Below are positions 1 to 14,500 of a DNA stretch of 64,000 nt, in pieces. The position numbers and the translations under genes were made by a program. Position 1 is the first letter of the stretch, and each line of letters begins with the position of its first letter. This DNA comes from Drosophila persimilis (taxonomy: Eukaryota > Arthropoda > Insecta > Diptera > Drosophilidae), in assembly GCF_003286085.1 (NCBI RefSeq), contig NW_020825652.1:1-64000 (forward strand), read 5' to 3'. The notes beneath the pieces were generated by a model. It made no database searches. It was given only the letters and a program-made list of their open reading frames with translations, and was not told the DNA's origin.

Positions 1-1548
1 CTATCCAGCACTAGCATGCCTATTGAACCACCGCAACTATATAGCACTCACGCTCCAGGAAATTTGGCAGGATGGCATATTTTGGGCATAAGCATCAATA
101 TGGCACTATAGCCACAGAAAAAATGGAACATCCGCAACTATACGGCACCTGCACTTATATACATCCCTTCCCTGTCCAGCACTTGCATGTATATTGAACC
201 ACTGCAACTATATAGCACCCACGCTCCAGGAAATGTGTTAGAACCGCACTTCTTAGGCACTAGCACCAATATGGCACTATAGCCCCAGAAAAAATGGAAT
301 CTCCGCAACTATACGGCACCTGCACTTATATAGAACACTTCCCTATCTAGCATTTGCATGCATATTGAACCACCGCAACTATATAGAACCCACGCTCCAG
401 GAAATTTGGCAGGATGGCATATTTTGGGCATAAGCACCAATATGGCACTAAAGCCCCAGGAAAAATGTAACCTCCGCAACTATACGGCACCTGCACTTAT
501 ATACATCCCTTCCCTGTCCAGCACTTGCATGTATATTGAACCACCGCAACTATATAGCACCCACGCTCCAGGAAATGTGGCAGAACCGCACATCTTGGGC
601 ACTAGCAACATATGGCACTGTAGCCCCAGGAAAAATGGAACCTCCGCAACTATATGGCACATGCACTTATATATATCCCTTCCCTATCCAGCACTAGCAT
701 GCCTATTGAACCACCGCAACTATATAGCACCCACGCTCCAGGAAATGTGACAGAACCGCACATTTTGGGCATTAGCAACATATGGCACTATAACCCCAGG
801 AAAAATGGAACCTCCGCAGCTATATGGGACCTGCACTTATATATTTCCCTTCCCTATCCAGCACTAGAATGCCTAATGAACCACCGCAACTATATAGCAC
901 CCACGATCCAGGAAAAGTGGCAGAGCCGCACTTCTTGGGCTCTAACACCAATATGGCACTATAGCCACAGAAAAAATGGAACATCCGCAACTATACGGCA
1001 CCTGCACTTATATAGATCCCTTCCCTGTCCAGCACTTGCATGTATATTGAACCACCGCAACTATATAGCACCCACGCTCCAGGAAATGTGGCAGAACCGC
1101 ACATCTTGGGCACTAGCAACATATGGCACTGTAGCCCCAGGAAAAATGGAACATCCGCAACTATACGGCACCGCAACTATATACATCCCTTCCCTGTCCA
1201 GCACTTGCATGTATATTGAACCACCGCAACTATATAGCACCCACGCTCCAGGAAATGTGGCAGAACCGCACATCCTGGGCACTTGCAACATATGGCACTG
1301 TAGCCCCAGGAAAAATGGAACCTCCGCAACTATATGGCACATGCACTTATATATATCCCTTCCCTATCCAGCACTAGCATGCCTATTGAACCACCGCAAC
1401 TATATAGCACCCACGCTCCAGCAAATGTGGCAGAACCGCACATCTTGGGCACTAGCAACATATGGCACTGTAGCCCCAGAAAAAATGTAACCTCCGCAAC
1501 TATATGGCACATGCACTTATATATATCCCTTCTCTATCCAGCACTTGC

Positions 1549-4500
1549 ATGCATATTGAACCACCGCAACTATATAGAACCCACGCTCCAGGAAATTTGG
1601 CAGGATGGCATATTTTGGGCATAAGCACCAATATGGCACTATAGCCCCAGGAAAAATGTAACCTCCGCAACTATACGGCACCTGCACTTATATACATCCC
1701 TTCCCTATCCAGCACTTGCATGTATATTGAACCACCGTAACTATATAGCACCCACGCTCCAGGAAATGTCGCAGAACCGCACTTCTTGGGCTCTAGCACC
1801 AATATGGCACTATAGCCACAGAAAAAATGGAACATCCGCAGCTATACTGCACCTGCACTTATATAGATCCCTTCCCTGTCCAGCACTTGCATGTATATTG
1901 AACCACCGCAACTATATAGCACCCACACTCCAGGAAATGTGGCAGAACCGCACATTTTGGGCACTAGCAACATATGGCACTGTAACCCCAGGAAAAATGG
2001 AACCTCCGCAGCTATATGGGACCTGCACTTATATATTTCCCTTCCCTATCCAGCACTAGAATGCCTATTGAACCACCGCAACTATATAGCACCCACGATC
2101 CAGGAAAAGTGGCAGAGCCGCACTTCTTGGGCTCTAACACCAATATGGCACTATAGCCACAGAAAAAATGGAACATCCGCAACTATACGTCACCTGCACT
2201 TATAAAGATCCCTTCCCTGTCCAGCACTTGCATGTATATTGAACCACCGCAACTATATAGCACCCACGCTCCAGGAAATGTGGCAGAACCGCACATCCTG
2301 GGCACTTGCAACATATGGCACTGTAGCCCCAGGAAAAATGGAACATCCGCCACTATACGGCACCTGCACTTATATACATCCCTTCCCTGTCCAGCACTTG
2401 CATGTATATTGAACCACCGCAACTATATAGCACCCACGCTCCAGGAAATGTGGCAGAACCGCACATCTTGGGCACTAGCAACATATGGCACTGTAGCCCC
2501 AGGAAAAATGGAACATCCGCAACTATACGGCACCTGCACTTATATACATCCCTTCCCTGTCCAGCACTTGCATGTATATTGAACCACCGCAACTATATAG
2601 CACCCACGCTCAAGGAAATGTGGCAGAACCGCACATCCTGGGCACTTGCAACATATGGCACTGTAGCCCCAGGAAAAATGGAACATCCGCAACTATACGG
2701 CACCTGCACTTATATACATCCCTTCCCTGTCCAGCACTTGCATGTATATTGAACCACCGCAACAATATAGCACCCACGCTCCAGGAAATGTGGCAGAACC
2801 GCACATCCTGGGCACTTGCAACATATGGCACTGTAGCCCCAGGAAAAATGGAACCTCCGCAACTATATGGCACATGCACTTATATATATCCCTTCTCTAT
2901 CCAGCACTTGCATGCATATTGAACCACCGCAACTATATAGAACCCACGCTCCAGGAAATTTGGCAGGATGGCATATTTTGGGCATAAGCACCAATATGGC
3001 ACTATAGCCCCAGGAAAAATGTAACCTCCGCAACTATACGGCACCTGCACTTATATACATCCCTTCCCTATCCAGCACTTGCACGTATATTGAACCACCG
3101 CAACTATATAGCACCCACGCTCCAGGAAATGTCGCAGAACCGCACTTCTTGGGCTCTAGCACCAATATGGCACTATAGCCACAGAAAAAATGGAACATCC
3201 GCAACTATACTGCACCTGCACTTATATAGATCCCTTCCCTGTCCAGCACTTGCATGTATATTGAACCACCGCAACTATATAGCACCCACACTCCAGGAAA
3301 TGTGGCAGAACCGCACATTTTGGGCACTAGCAACATATGGCACTGTAACCCCAGGAAAAATGGAACCTCCGCAGCTATATGGGACCTGCACTTATATATT
3401 TCCCTTCCCTATCCAGCACTAGAATGCCTATTGAACCACCGCAACTATATAGCACCCACGATCCAGGAAAAGTGGCAGAGCCGCACTTCTTGGGCTCTAT
3501 CACCAATATGGCACTATAGCCACAGAAAAAATGGAACATCCGCAACTATACGTCACCTGCACTTATAAAGATCCCTTCCCTGTCCAGCACTTGCATGTAT
3601 ATTGAACCACCGCAACTATATAGCACCCACGCTCCAGGAAATGTGGCAGAACCGCACATCCTGGGCACTTGCAACATATGGCACTGTAGCCCCAGGAAAA
3701 ATGGAACATCCGCCACTATACGGCACCTGCACTTATATACATCCCTTCCCTGTCCAGCACTTGCATGTATATTGAACCACCGCAACTATATAGCACCCAC
3801 GCTCCAGGAAATGTGGCAGAACCGCACATCTTGGGCACTAGCAACATATGGCACTGTAGCCCCAGGAAAAATGGAACATCCGCAACTATACGGCACCTGC
3901 ACTTATATACATCCCTTCCCTGTCCAGCACTTGCATGTATATTGAACCACCGCAACTATATAGCACCCACGCTCAAGGAAATGTGGCAGAACCGCACATC
4001 CTGGGCACTTGCAACATATGGCACTGTAGCCCCAGGAAAAATGGAACATCCGCAACTATACGGCACCTGCACTTATATACATCCCTTCCCTGTCCAGCAC
4101 TTGCATGTATATTGAACCACCGCAACAATATAGCACCCACGCTCCAGGAAATGTGGCAGAACCGCACATCCTGGGCACTTGCAACATATGGCACTGTAGC
4201 CCCAGGAAAAATGGAACCTCCGCAACTATATGGCACATGCACTTATATATATCCCTTCTCTATCCAGCACTTGCATGCATATTGAACCACCGCAACTATA
4301 TAGAACCCACGCTCCAGGAAATTTGGCAGGATGGCATATTTTGGGCATAAGCACCAATATGGCACTATAGCCCCAGGAAAAATGTAACCTCCGCAACTAT
4401 ACGGCACCTGCACTTATATACATCCCTTCCCTATCCAGCACTTGCACGTATATTGAACCACCGCAACTATATAGCACCCACGCTCCAGGAAATGTCGCAG

Positions 4501-4670
4501 AACCGCACTTCTTGGGCTCTAGCACCAATATGGCACTATAGCCACAGAAAAAATGGAACATCCGCAGCTATACTGCACCTGCACTTATATAGATCCCTTC
4601 CCTGTCCAGCAATTGCATGTATATTGAACCACCGCAACTATATAGCACCCACACTCCAGGAAATGTGGCA
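1549..4670 (+). repeat. 1,363-bp higher-order repeat (8 monomers), ~2.3 copies
   Basis: Landmarks recur exactly 1,363 bp apart: the ATGCATATT variant at 1549, 2912 and 4275, and the GTCGCAGAACC variant in the monomers near 1768, 3131 and 4494. The first two copies (1549-2911 and 2912-4274) are almost identical. The third starts the same way but departs near 4,670, where it joins the 1,646-bp unit. A closely related stretch recurs at 12.5-14.5 kb, offset +11,355. Confidence 0.85.
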
Positions 4671-4795
4671 GAACCGCACATCTTGGGCACTAGCAACATA
4701 TGGCACTGTAGCCCCAGGAAAAAAGGAACATCCGCAACTATACGGCACCTGCACTTATATAGATCCCTTCCCTGTCCAGCACTTGCATGTATAAT

Positions 4796-4851
4796 GAACC
4801 ACCGCAACTATATAGAACCCACGCTCCAGGAAATTTGGCAGGATGGCATAT
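4796..4851 (+). repeat. 56-bp truncated satellite monomer (first of 13 in zone I)
   Basis: A GAACCACCGC monomer start at 4796 is followed by the next one only 56 bp later, at 4852. The junction reads GGATGGCATATGAACCACC, so about 114 bp between the GGCATAT of module 2 and the GTATATT end of module 3 is missing, with short TAT homology at the join. The same junction precedes 5419, 6498, 8087, 8654, 9733, 10300, 11379, 14844, 15411, 18194, 21818 and 22716. One deletion copied by array expansion explains all of them. Confidence 0.85.
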
Positions 4852-7800
4852 GAACCACCGCAACTATATAGCACCCACGCTCCAGGAAATGTGGCAGAAC
4901 CGCACATCTTGGGTACTAGCAACATATGGCATTGTAGCCCCAGGAAAAATGGAACCCCCGCAGCTATATGGCACCTGCACTTATATATTTCCCTTCCCTA
5001 TCCAGCACTAGAATGCCTATTGAACCACCGCAACTATATAGCACCCACGATCCAGGAAAAGTGGCAGAGCCGCACTTCTTGGGCTCTAACACCAATATGG
5101 CACTATAGCCACAGAAAAAATGGAACATCCGCAACTATACGGCACCTGCACTTATATAGATCCCTTCCCTGTCCAGCACTTGCATGTATATTGAACCACC
5201 GCAACTATATAGCACCCACGCTCCAGGAAATGTGGCAGAACCGCACATCTTGGGCACTAGCAACATATGGCACTGTAGCCCCAGGAAAAAAGGAACATCC
5301 GCAACTATACGGCACCTGCACTTATATAGATCCCTTCCCTGTCCAGCACTTGCATGTATAATGAACCACCGCAACTATATAGAACCCACGCTCCAGGAAA
5401 TTTGGCAGGATGGCATATGAACCACCGCAACTATATAGCACCCACGCTCCAGGAAATGTGGCAGAACCGCACATCTTGGGTACTAGCAACACATGGCATT
5501 GTAGCCCCAGGAAAAATGGAACCCCCGCAGCTATATGGCACCTGCACTTATATATTTCCCTTCCCTATCCAGCACTAGCATGCCTATTGAACCACCGCAA
5601 CTATATAGAACCCACGCTCCAGGAAATTTGGCAGGATGGCATATTTTGGGCATAAGCACCAATATGGCACTATAGCCCGAGGAAAAATGGAACCTCCGCA
5701 ACTATATGGCACATGCACTTATATATATCACTTCCCTATCCAGCACTAGCATGCCTATTGAACCACCGCAACTATATAGCACCCACGCTCCAGGAAATGT
5801 GGCAGAACCGCACATATTGGGCACTAGCAACATATGGCACTGTAGCCCCAGGAAAAATGGAACATCCGCAGCTATATGGCACCTGCACTTATATATTTCC
5901 CTTCCCTATCCAGCACTAGCATGCCTATTGAACCACCGCAACTATATAAAACCCACGCTCCAGGAAATTTGGCAGGATGGCATATTTTGGGCATAAGCAC
6001 CAATATGGCACTATAGCCCCAGGAAAAATGTAACCTCCGCAACTATACGGCACCTGCACTTATATACATCCCTTCCCTATCCAGCACTTGCACGTATATT
6101 GAACCACCGCAACTATATAGCACCCACGCTCCAGGAAATGTCGCAGAACCGCACTTCTTGGGCTCTAGCACCAATATGGCACTATAGCCACAGAAAAAAT
6201 GGAACATCCGCAGCTATACTGCACCTGCACTTATATAGATCCCTTCCCTGTCCAGCACTTGCATGTATATTGAACCACCGCAACTATATAGCACCCACAC
6301 TCCAGGAAATGTGGCAGAACCGCACATCTTGGGCACTAGCAACATATGGCACTGTAGCCCCAGGAAAAAAGGAACATCCGCAACTATACGGCACCTGCAC
6401 TTATATAGATCCCTTCCCTGTCCAGCACTTGCATGTATAATGAACCACCGCAACTATATAGAACCCACGCTCCAGGAAATTTGGCAGGATGGCATATGAA
6501 CCACCGCAACTATATAGCACCCACGCTCCAGGAAATGTGGCAGAACCGCACATCTTGGGTACTAGCAACATATGGCATTGTAGCCCCAGGAAAAATGGAA
6601 CCCCCGCAGCTATATGGCACCTGCACTTATATATTTCCCTTCCCTATCCAGCACTAGAATGCCTATTGAACCACCGCAACTATATAGCACCCACGATCCA
6701 GGAAAAGTGGCAGAGCCGCACTTCTTGGGCTCTAACACCAATATGGCACTATAGCCACAGAAAAAATGGAACATCCGCAACTATACGGCACCTGCACTTA
6801 TATAGATCCCTTCCCTGTCCAGCACTTGCATGTATATTGAACCACCGCAACTATATAGCACCCACGCTCCAGGAAATGTGGCAGAACCGCACATCTTGGG
6901 CACTAGCAACATATGGCACTGTAGCCCCAGGAAAAATGGAACATCCGCAACTATACGGCACCTGCACTTATATACATCCCTTCCCTGTCCAGCACTTGCA
7001 TGTATATTGAACCACCGCAACTATATAGCACCCACGCTCCAGGAAATGTGGCAGAACCGCACATCTTGGGCACTAGCAACATATGGCACTGTAGCCCCAG
7101 GAAAAATGGAACATCCGCAACTATACGGCACCTGCACTTATATACATCCCTTCCCTGTCCAGCACTTGCATGTATATTGAACCACCGCAACTATATAGCA
7201 CCCACGCTCAAGGAAATGTGGCAGAACCGCACATCCTGGGCACTTGCAACATATGGCACTGTAGCCCCAGGAAAAATGGAACATCCGCAACTATACGGCA
7301 CCTGCACTTATATACATCCCTTCCCTGTCCAGCACTTGCATGTATATTGAACCACCGCAACTATATAGCACCCACGCTCCAGGAAATGTGGCAGAACCGC
7401 ACATCCTGGGCACTTGCAACATATGGCACTGTAGCCCCAGGAAAAATGGAACCTCCGCAACTATATGGCACATGCACTTATATATATCCCTTCTCTATCC
7501 AGCACTTGCATGCATATTGAACCACCGCAACTATATAGAACCCACGCTCCAGGAAATTTGGCAGGATGGCATATTTTGGGCATAAGCACCAATATGGCAC
7601 TATAGCCCCAGGAAAAATGTAACCTCCGCAACTATACGGCACCTGCACTTATATACATCCCTTCCCTATCCAGCACTTGCACGTATATTGAACCACCGCA
7701 ACTATATAGCACCCACGCTCCAGGAAATGTCGCAGAACCGCACTTCTTGGGCTCTAGCACCAATATGGCACTATAGCCACAGAAAAAATGGAACATCCGC

Positions 7801-10800
7801 AGCTATACTGCACCTGCACTTATATAGATCCCTTCCCTGTCCAGCACTTGCATGTATATTGAACCACCGCAACTATATAGCACCCACACTCCAGGAAATG
7901 TGGCAGAACCGCACATCTTGGGCACTAGCAACATATGGCACTGTAGCCCCAGGAAAAAAGGAACATCCGCAACTATACGGCACCTGCACTTATATAGATC
8001 CCTTCCCTGTCCAGCACTTGCATGTATAATGAACCACCGCAACTATATAGAACCCACGCTCCAGGAAATTTGGCAGGATGGCATATGAACCACCGCAACT
8101 ATATAGCACCCACGCTCCAGGAAATGTGGCAGAACCGCACATCTTGGGTACTAGCAACATATGGCATTGTAGCCCCAGGAAAAATGGAACCCCCGCAGCT
8201 ATATGGCACCTGCACTTATATATTTCCCTTCCCTATCCAGCACTAGAATGCCTATTGAACCACCGCAACTATATAGCACCCACGATCCAGGAAAAGTGGC
8301 AGAGCCGCACTTCTTGGGCTCTAACACCAATATGGCACTATAGCCACAGAAAAAATGGAACATCCGCAACTATACGGCACCTGCACTTATATAGATCCCT
8401 TCCCTGTCCAGCACTTGCATGTATATTGAACCACCGCAACTATATAGCACCCACGCTCCAGGAAATGTGGCAGAACCGCACATCTTGGGCACTAGCAACA
8501 TATGGCACTGTAGCCCCAGGAAAAAAGGAACATCCGCAACTATACGGCACCTGCACTTATATAGATCCCTTCCCTGTCCAGCACTTGCATGTATAATGAA
8601 CCACCGCAACTATATAGAACCCACGCTCCAGGAAATTTGGCAGGATGGCATATGAACCACCGCAACTATATAGCACCCACGCTCCAGGAAATGTGGCAGA
8701 ACCGCACATCTTGGGTACTAGCAACACATGGCATTGTAGCCCCAGGAAAAATGGAACCCCCGCAGCTATATGGCACCTGCACTTATATATTTCCCTTCCC
8801 TATCCAGCACTAGCATGCCTATTGAACCACCGCAACTATATAGAACCCACGCTCCAGGAAATTTGGCAGGATGGCATATTTTGGGCATAAGCACCAATAT
8901 GGCACTATAGCCCGAGGAAAAATGGAACCTCCGCAACTATATGGCACATGCACTTATATATATCACTTCCCTATCCAGCACTAGCATGCCTATTGAACCA
9001 CCGCAACTATATAGCACCCACGCTCCAGGAAATGTGGCAGAACCGCACATATTGGGCACTAGCAACATATGGCACTGTAGCCCCAGGAAAAATGGAACAT
9101 CCGCAGCTATATGGCACCTGCACTTATATATTTCCCTTCCCTATCCAGCACTAGCATGCCTATTGAACCACCGCAACTATATAAAACCCACGCTCCAGGA
9201 AATTTGGCAGGATGGCATATTTTGGGCATAAGCACCAATATGGCACTATAGCCCCAGGAAAAATGTAACCTCCGCAACTATACGGCACCTGCACTTATAT
9301 ACATCCCTTCCCTATCCAGCACTTGCACGTATATTGAACCACCGCAACTATATAGCACCCACGCTCCAGGAAATGTCGCAGAACCGCACTTCTTGGGCTC
9401 TAGCACCAATATGGCACTATAGCCACAGAAAAAATGGAACATCCGCAGCTATACTGCACCTGCACTTATATAGATCCCTTCCCTGTCCAGCACTTGCATG
9501 TATATTGAACCACCGCAACTATATAGCACCCACACTCCAGGAAATGTGGCAGAACCGCACATCTTGGGCACTAGCAACATATGGCACTGTAGCCCCAGGA
9601 AAAAAGGAACATCCGCAACTATACGGCACCTGCACTTATATAGATCCCTTCCCTGTCCAGCACTTGCATGTATAATGAACCACCGCAACTATATAGAACC
9701 CACGCTCCAGGAAATTTGGCAGGATGGCATATGAACCACCGCAACTATATAGCACCCACGCTCCAGGAAATGTGGCAGAACCGCACATCTTGGGTACTAG
9801 CAACATATGGCATTGTAGCCCCAGGAAAAATGGAACCCCCGCAGCTATATGGCACCTGCACTTATATATTTCCCTTCCCTATCCAGCACTAGAATGCCTA
9901 TTGAACCACCGCAACTATATAGCACCCACGATCCAGGAAAAGTGGCAGAGCCGCACTTCTTGGGCTCTAACACCAATATGGCACTATAGCCACAGAAAAA
10001 ATGGAACATCCGCAACTATACGGCACCTGCACTTATATAGATCCCTTCCCTGTCCAGCACTTGCATGTATATTGAACCACCGCAACTATATAGCACCCAC
10101 GCTCCAGGAAATGTGGCAGAACCGCACATCTTGGGCACTAGCAACATATGGCACTGTAGCCCCAGGAAAAAAGGAACATCCGCAACTATACGGCACCTGC
10201 ACTTATATAGATCCCTTCCCTGTCCAGCACTTGCATGTATAATGAACCACCGCAACTATATAGAACCCACGCTCCAGGAAATTTGGCAGGATGGCATATG
10301 AACCACCGCAACTATATAGCACCCACGCTCCAGGAAATGTGGCAGAACCGCACATCTTGGGTACTAGCAACACATGGCATTGTAGCCCCAGGAAAAATGG
10401 AACCCCCGCAGCTATATGGCACCTGCACTTATATATTTCCCTTCCCTATCCAGCACTAGCATGCCTATTGAACCACCGCAACTATATAGAACCCACGCTC
10501 CAGGAAATTTGGCAGGATGGCATATTTTGGGCATAAGCACCAATATGGCACTATAGCCCGAGGAAAAATGGAACCTCCGCAACTATATGGCACATGCACT
10601 TATATATATCACTTCCCTATCCAGCACTAGCATGCCTATTGAACCACCGCAACTATATAGCACCCACGCTCCAGGAAATGTGGCAGAACCGCACATATTG
10701 GGCACTAGCAACATATGGCACTGTAGCCCCAGGAAAAATGGAACATCCGCAGCTATATGGCACCTGCACTTATATATTTCCCTTCCCTATCCAGCACTAG

Positions 10801-12514
10801 CATGCCTATTGAACCACCGCAACTATATAAAACCCACGCTCCAGGAAATTTGGCAGGATGGCATATTTTGGGCATAAGCACCAATATGGCACTATAGCCC
10901 CAGGAAAAATGTAACCTCCGCAACTATACGGCACCTGCACTTATATACATCCCTTCCCTATCCAGCACTTGCATGTATATTGAACCACCGCAACTATATA
11001 GCACCCACGCTCCAGGAAATGTCGCAGAACCGCACTTCTTGGGCTCTAGCACCAATATGGCACTATAGCCACAGAAAAAATGGAACATCCGCAGCTATAC
11101 TGCACCTGCACTTATATAGATCCCTTCCCTGTCCAGCACTTGCATGTATATTGAACCACCGCAACTATATAGCACCCACGCTCCAGGAAATGTGGCAGAA
11201 CCGCACATCTTGGGCACTAGCAACATATGGCACTGTAGCCCCAGGAAAAAAGGAACATCCGCAACTATACGGCACCTGCACTTATATAGATCCCTTCCCT
11301 GTCCAGCACTTGCATGTATAATGAACCACCGCAACTATATAGAACCCACGCTCCAGGAAATTTGGCAGGATGGCATATGAACCACCGCAACTATATAGCA
11401 CCCACGCTCCAGGAAATGTGGCAGAACCGCACATCTTGGGTACTAGCAACACATGGCATTGTAGCCCCAGGAAAAATGGAACCCCCGCAGCTATATGGCA
11501 CCTGCACTTATATATTTCCCTTCCCTATCCAGCACTAGCATGCCTATTGAACCACCGCAACTATATAGAACCCACGCTCCAGGAAATTTGGCAGGATGGC
11601 ATATTTTGGGCATAAGCACCAATATGGCACTATAGCCCGAGGAAAAATGGAACCTCCGCAACTATATGGCACATGCACTTATATATATCACTTCCCTATC
11701 CAGCACTAGCATGCCTATTGAACCACCGCAACTATATAGCACCCACGCTCCAGGAAATGTGGCAGAACCGCACATATTGGGCACTAGCAACATATGGCAC
11801 TGTAGCCCCAGGAAAAATGGAACATCCGCAGCTATATGGCACCTGCACTTATATATTTCCCTTCCCTATCCAGCACTAGCATGCCTATTGAACCACCGCA
11901 ACTATATAGAACCCACGCTCCAGGAAATTTGGCAGGATGGCATATTTTGGGCATAAGCACCAATATGGCACTATAGCCCCAGGAAAAATGTAACCTCCGC
12001 AACTATACGGCACCTGCACTTATATACATCCCTTCCCTATCCAGCACTTGCACGTATATTGAACCACCGCAACTATATAGCACCCACGCTCCAGGAAATG
12101 TCGCAGAACCGCACTTCTTGGGCTCTAGCACCAATATGGCACTATAGCCACAGAAAAAATGGAACATCCGCAGCTATACTGCACCTGCACTTATATAGAT
12201 CCCTTCCCTGTCCAGCACTAGAATGCCTATTGAACCACCGCAACTATATAGCACCCACGATCCAGGAAAAGTGGCAGAGCCGCACTTCTTGGGCTCTAAC
12301 ACCAATATGGCACTATAGCCACAGAAAAAATGGAACATCCGCAACTATACGGCACCTGCACTTATATAGATCCCTTCCCTGTCCAGCACTTGCATGTATA
12401 TTGAACCACCGCAACTATATAGCACCCACGCTCCAGGAAATGTGGCAGAACCGCACATCTTGGGCACTAGCAACATATGGCACTGTAGCCCCAGGAAAAA
12501 TGGAACATCCGCAA

Positions 12515-14500
12515 CTATACGGCACCTGCACTTATATACATCCCTTCCCTGTCCAGCACTTGCATGTATATTGAACCACCGCAACTATATAGCACCCACG
12601 CTCCAGGAAATGTGGCAGAACCGCACATCCTGGGCACTTGCAACATATGGCACTGTAGCCCCAGGAAAAATGGAACCTCCGCAACTATATGGCACATGCA
12701 CTTATATATATCCCTTCCCTATCCAGCACTAGCATGCCTATTGAACCACCGCAACTATATAGCACCCACGCTCCAGCAAATGTGGCAGAACCGCACATCT
12801 TGGGCACTAGCAACATATGGCACTGTAGCCCCAGAAAAAATGTAACCTCCGCAACTATATGGCACATGCACTTATATATATCCCTTCTCTATCCAGCACT
12901 TGCATGCATATTGAACCACCGCAACTATATAGAACCCACGCTCCAGGAAATTTGGCAGGATGGCATATTTTGGGCATAAGCACCAATATGGCACTATAGC
13001 CCCAGGAAAAATGTAACCTCCGCAACTATACGGCACCTGCACTTATATACATCCCTTCCCTATCCAGCACTTGCACGTATATTGAACCACCGTAACTATA
13101 TAGCACCCACGCTCCAGGAAATGTCGCAGAACCGCACTTCTTGGGCTCTAGCACCAATATGGCACTATAGCCACAGAAAAAATGTAACATCCGCAGCTAT
13201 ACTGCACCTGCACTTATATAGATCCCTTCCCTGTCCAGCACTTGCATGTATATTGAACCACCGCAACTATATAGCACCCACACTCCAGGAAATGTGGCAG
13301 AACCGCACATTTTGGGCACTAGCAACATATGGCACTGTAACCCCAGGAAAAATGGAACCTCCGCAGCTATATGGGACCTGCACTTATATATTTCCCTTCC
13401 CTATCCAGCACTAGAATGCCTATTGAACCACCGCAACTATATAGCACCCACGATCCAGGAAAAGTGGCAGAGCCGCACTTCTTGGGCTCTAACACCAATA
13501 TGGCACTATAGCCACAGAAAAAATGGAACATCCGCAACTATACGGCACCTGCACTTATAAAGATCCCTTCCCTGTCCAGCACTTGCATGTATATTGAACC
13601 ACCGCAACTATATAGCACCCACGCTCCAGGAAATGTGGCAGAACCGCACATCCTGGGCACTTGCAACATATGGCACTGTAGCCCCAGGAAAAATGGAACA
13701 TCCGCCACTATACGGCACCTGCACTTATATACATCCCTTCCCTGTCCAGCACTTGCATGTATATTGAACCACCGCAACTATATAGCACCCACGCTCCAGG
13801 AAATGTGGCAGAACCGCACATCTTGGGCACTAGCAACATATGGCACTGTAGCCCCAGGAAAAATGGATCATCCGCAACTATACGGCACCTGCACTTATAT
13901 ACATCCCTTCCCTGTCCAGCACTTGCATGTATATTGAACCACCGCAACTATATAGCACCCACGCTCAAGGAAATGTGGCAGAACCGCACATCCTGGGCAC
14001 TTGCAACATATGGCACTGTAGCCCCAGGAAAAATGGAACATCCGCAACTATACGGCACCTGCACTTATATACATCCCTTCCCTGTCCAGCACTTGCATGT
14101 ATATTGAACCACCGCAACTATATAGCACCCACGCTCCAGGAAATGTGGCAGAACCGCACATCCTGGGCACTTGCAACATATGGCACTGTAGCCCCAGGAA
14201 AAATGGAACCTCCGCAACTATATGGCACATGCACTTATATATATCCCTTCTCTATCCAGCACTTGCATGCATATTGAACCACCGCAACTATATAGAACCC
14301 ACGCTCCAGGAAATTTGGCAGGATGGCATATTTTGGGCATAAGCACCAATATGGCACTATAGCCCCAGGAAAAATGTAACCTCCGCAACTATACGGCACC
14401 TGCACTTATATACATCCCTTCCCTATCCAGCACTTGCACGTATATTGAACCACCGCAACTATATAGCACCCACACTCCAGGAAATGTCGCAGAACCGCAC
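12515..14500 (+). repeat. Second copy of the 1.2-3.2 kb satellite segment (offset 11,355 bp)
   Basis: Variant monomers keep the same order and spacing as at 1,160-3,150, always 11,355 bp further on: for example 1334 to 12689, 1727 to 13082, 1891 to 13246, 2232 to 13587 and 2742 to 14097. A few private substitutions separate the copies, for example GGATCATCC at ~13,866 and AAAATGTAACATCC at ~13,181. To its right the array switches back to the 1,646-bp unit, which matches 4,453 onward at offset 9,992. Confidence 0.75.
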
